DNA of 5,159 nt from an uncultured Eubacteriales bacterium (GTDB taxonomy: Bacteria > Bacillota > Clostridia > Christensenellales > Aristaeellaceae), in the NCBI GenBank assembly GCA_900553295.1, contig USCR01000161.1, positions 1 through 5,159 of the forward strand, written 5' to 3'. The notes under the pieces are model-generated. The model saw nothing but the letters and a program-made list of their open reading frames with translations. It did not search any database and was not told where the DNA came from. This document shows positions 5,149 through 5,159 of the stretch, piece after piece. The translations under genes were made by a program, and so were the position numbers. Numbering within the stretch: the stretch's first letter is position 1; each line of letters begins with the position of its first letter.

Positions 5149-5159
5149 TTTCTGGGTAG

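Larger units (their letters stand above)
4809..5159. other. Non-coding region upstream of rimO
   Basis: These 351 bases hold no gene that I can support. Open frames on the plus strand here (for example 4832-5047) have no ribosome binding site and low-complexity Gly, Lys and Arg-rich translations produced by the G runs. Going leftward the stretch holds the AT-rich patch, the G-rich repeat tract, the palindrome, the operon promoter, the leader stem-loop with the LexA-like site, and the rimO ribosome binding site. A further small dyad, AGTTTT-GT-AAAACT, lies at 5038-5051 and another, TGCAC-TT-GTGCA, at 4992-5003. Confidence 0.7.

Overview
The window carries a compact run of housekeeping genes, all on the minus strand and read from right to left: rimO, pgsA, cinA and recA. 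Beyond a terminator-like hairpin lies the start of a secreted SH3-type protein gene, cut by the left edge. The pgsA-cinA-recA block is a classic arrangement of Bacillota, and rimO directly in front of pgsA is usual for Clostridia. The genes are GC-rich, and cinA plus pgsA avoid the codons TTA, CTA and TCA entirely. Ribosome binding sites are strong, and the promoter-like sites look like those for a housekeeping sigma factor. My inference is a high-GC clostridial bacterium, perhaps of the Oscillospirales. The sequence alone does not fix the genus.

Layout from right to left. Positions 4809-5159 hold no credible gene. This stretch has a strand-biased, G-rich tract (C-rich in the direction of the operon) with short direct repeats, then a good promoter (-35 at 4900-4905, extended -10 at 4877-4885) and a short leader. 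The leader can fold into a stem-loop at 4839-4869, and inside it lies a near-match to the Gram-positive LexA (DinR) operator at 4851-4864. Next come rimO (start 4808), pgsA (overlapping rimO by 4 bases), cinA (abutting pgsA with no gap) and, after a 67-base spacer that contains a strong hairpin, recA (start 1634). An 11-bp perfect inverted repeat with a T-rich tail closes the unit at 429-473. The next gene left, starting at 194, has its own ribosome binding site and probably its own promoter around 333-366.

How the genes work together. RimO modifies ribosomal protein S12, PgsA makes the precursor of phosphatidylglycerol, CinA cleans up pyridine nucleotide by-products, and RecA runs recombination and the SOS response. 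The tight spacing means rimO, pgsA and cinA are almost certainly co-transcribed and translationally coupled. recA shows no obvious promoter of its own, so it may depend on the operon promoter. If the LexA-like site is real, it would put the whole operon under SOS control.

I found no mobile element, CRISPR array, tRNA or rRNA, and no clearly new multi-gene system. The points most worth a second look are the LexA-like site in the leader, the C-rich region upstream of the operon (a candidate Rho loading region), and the structured spacers.
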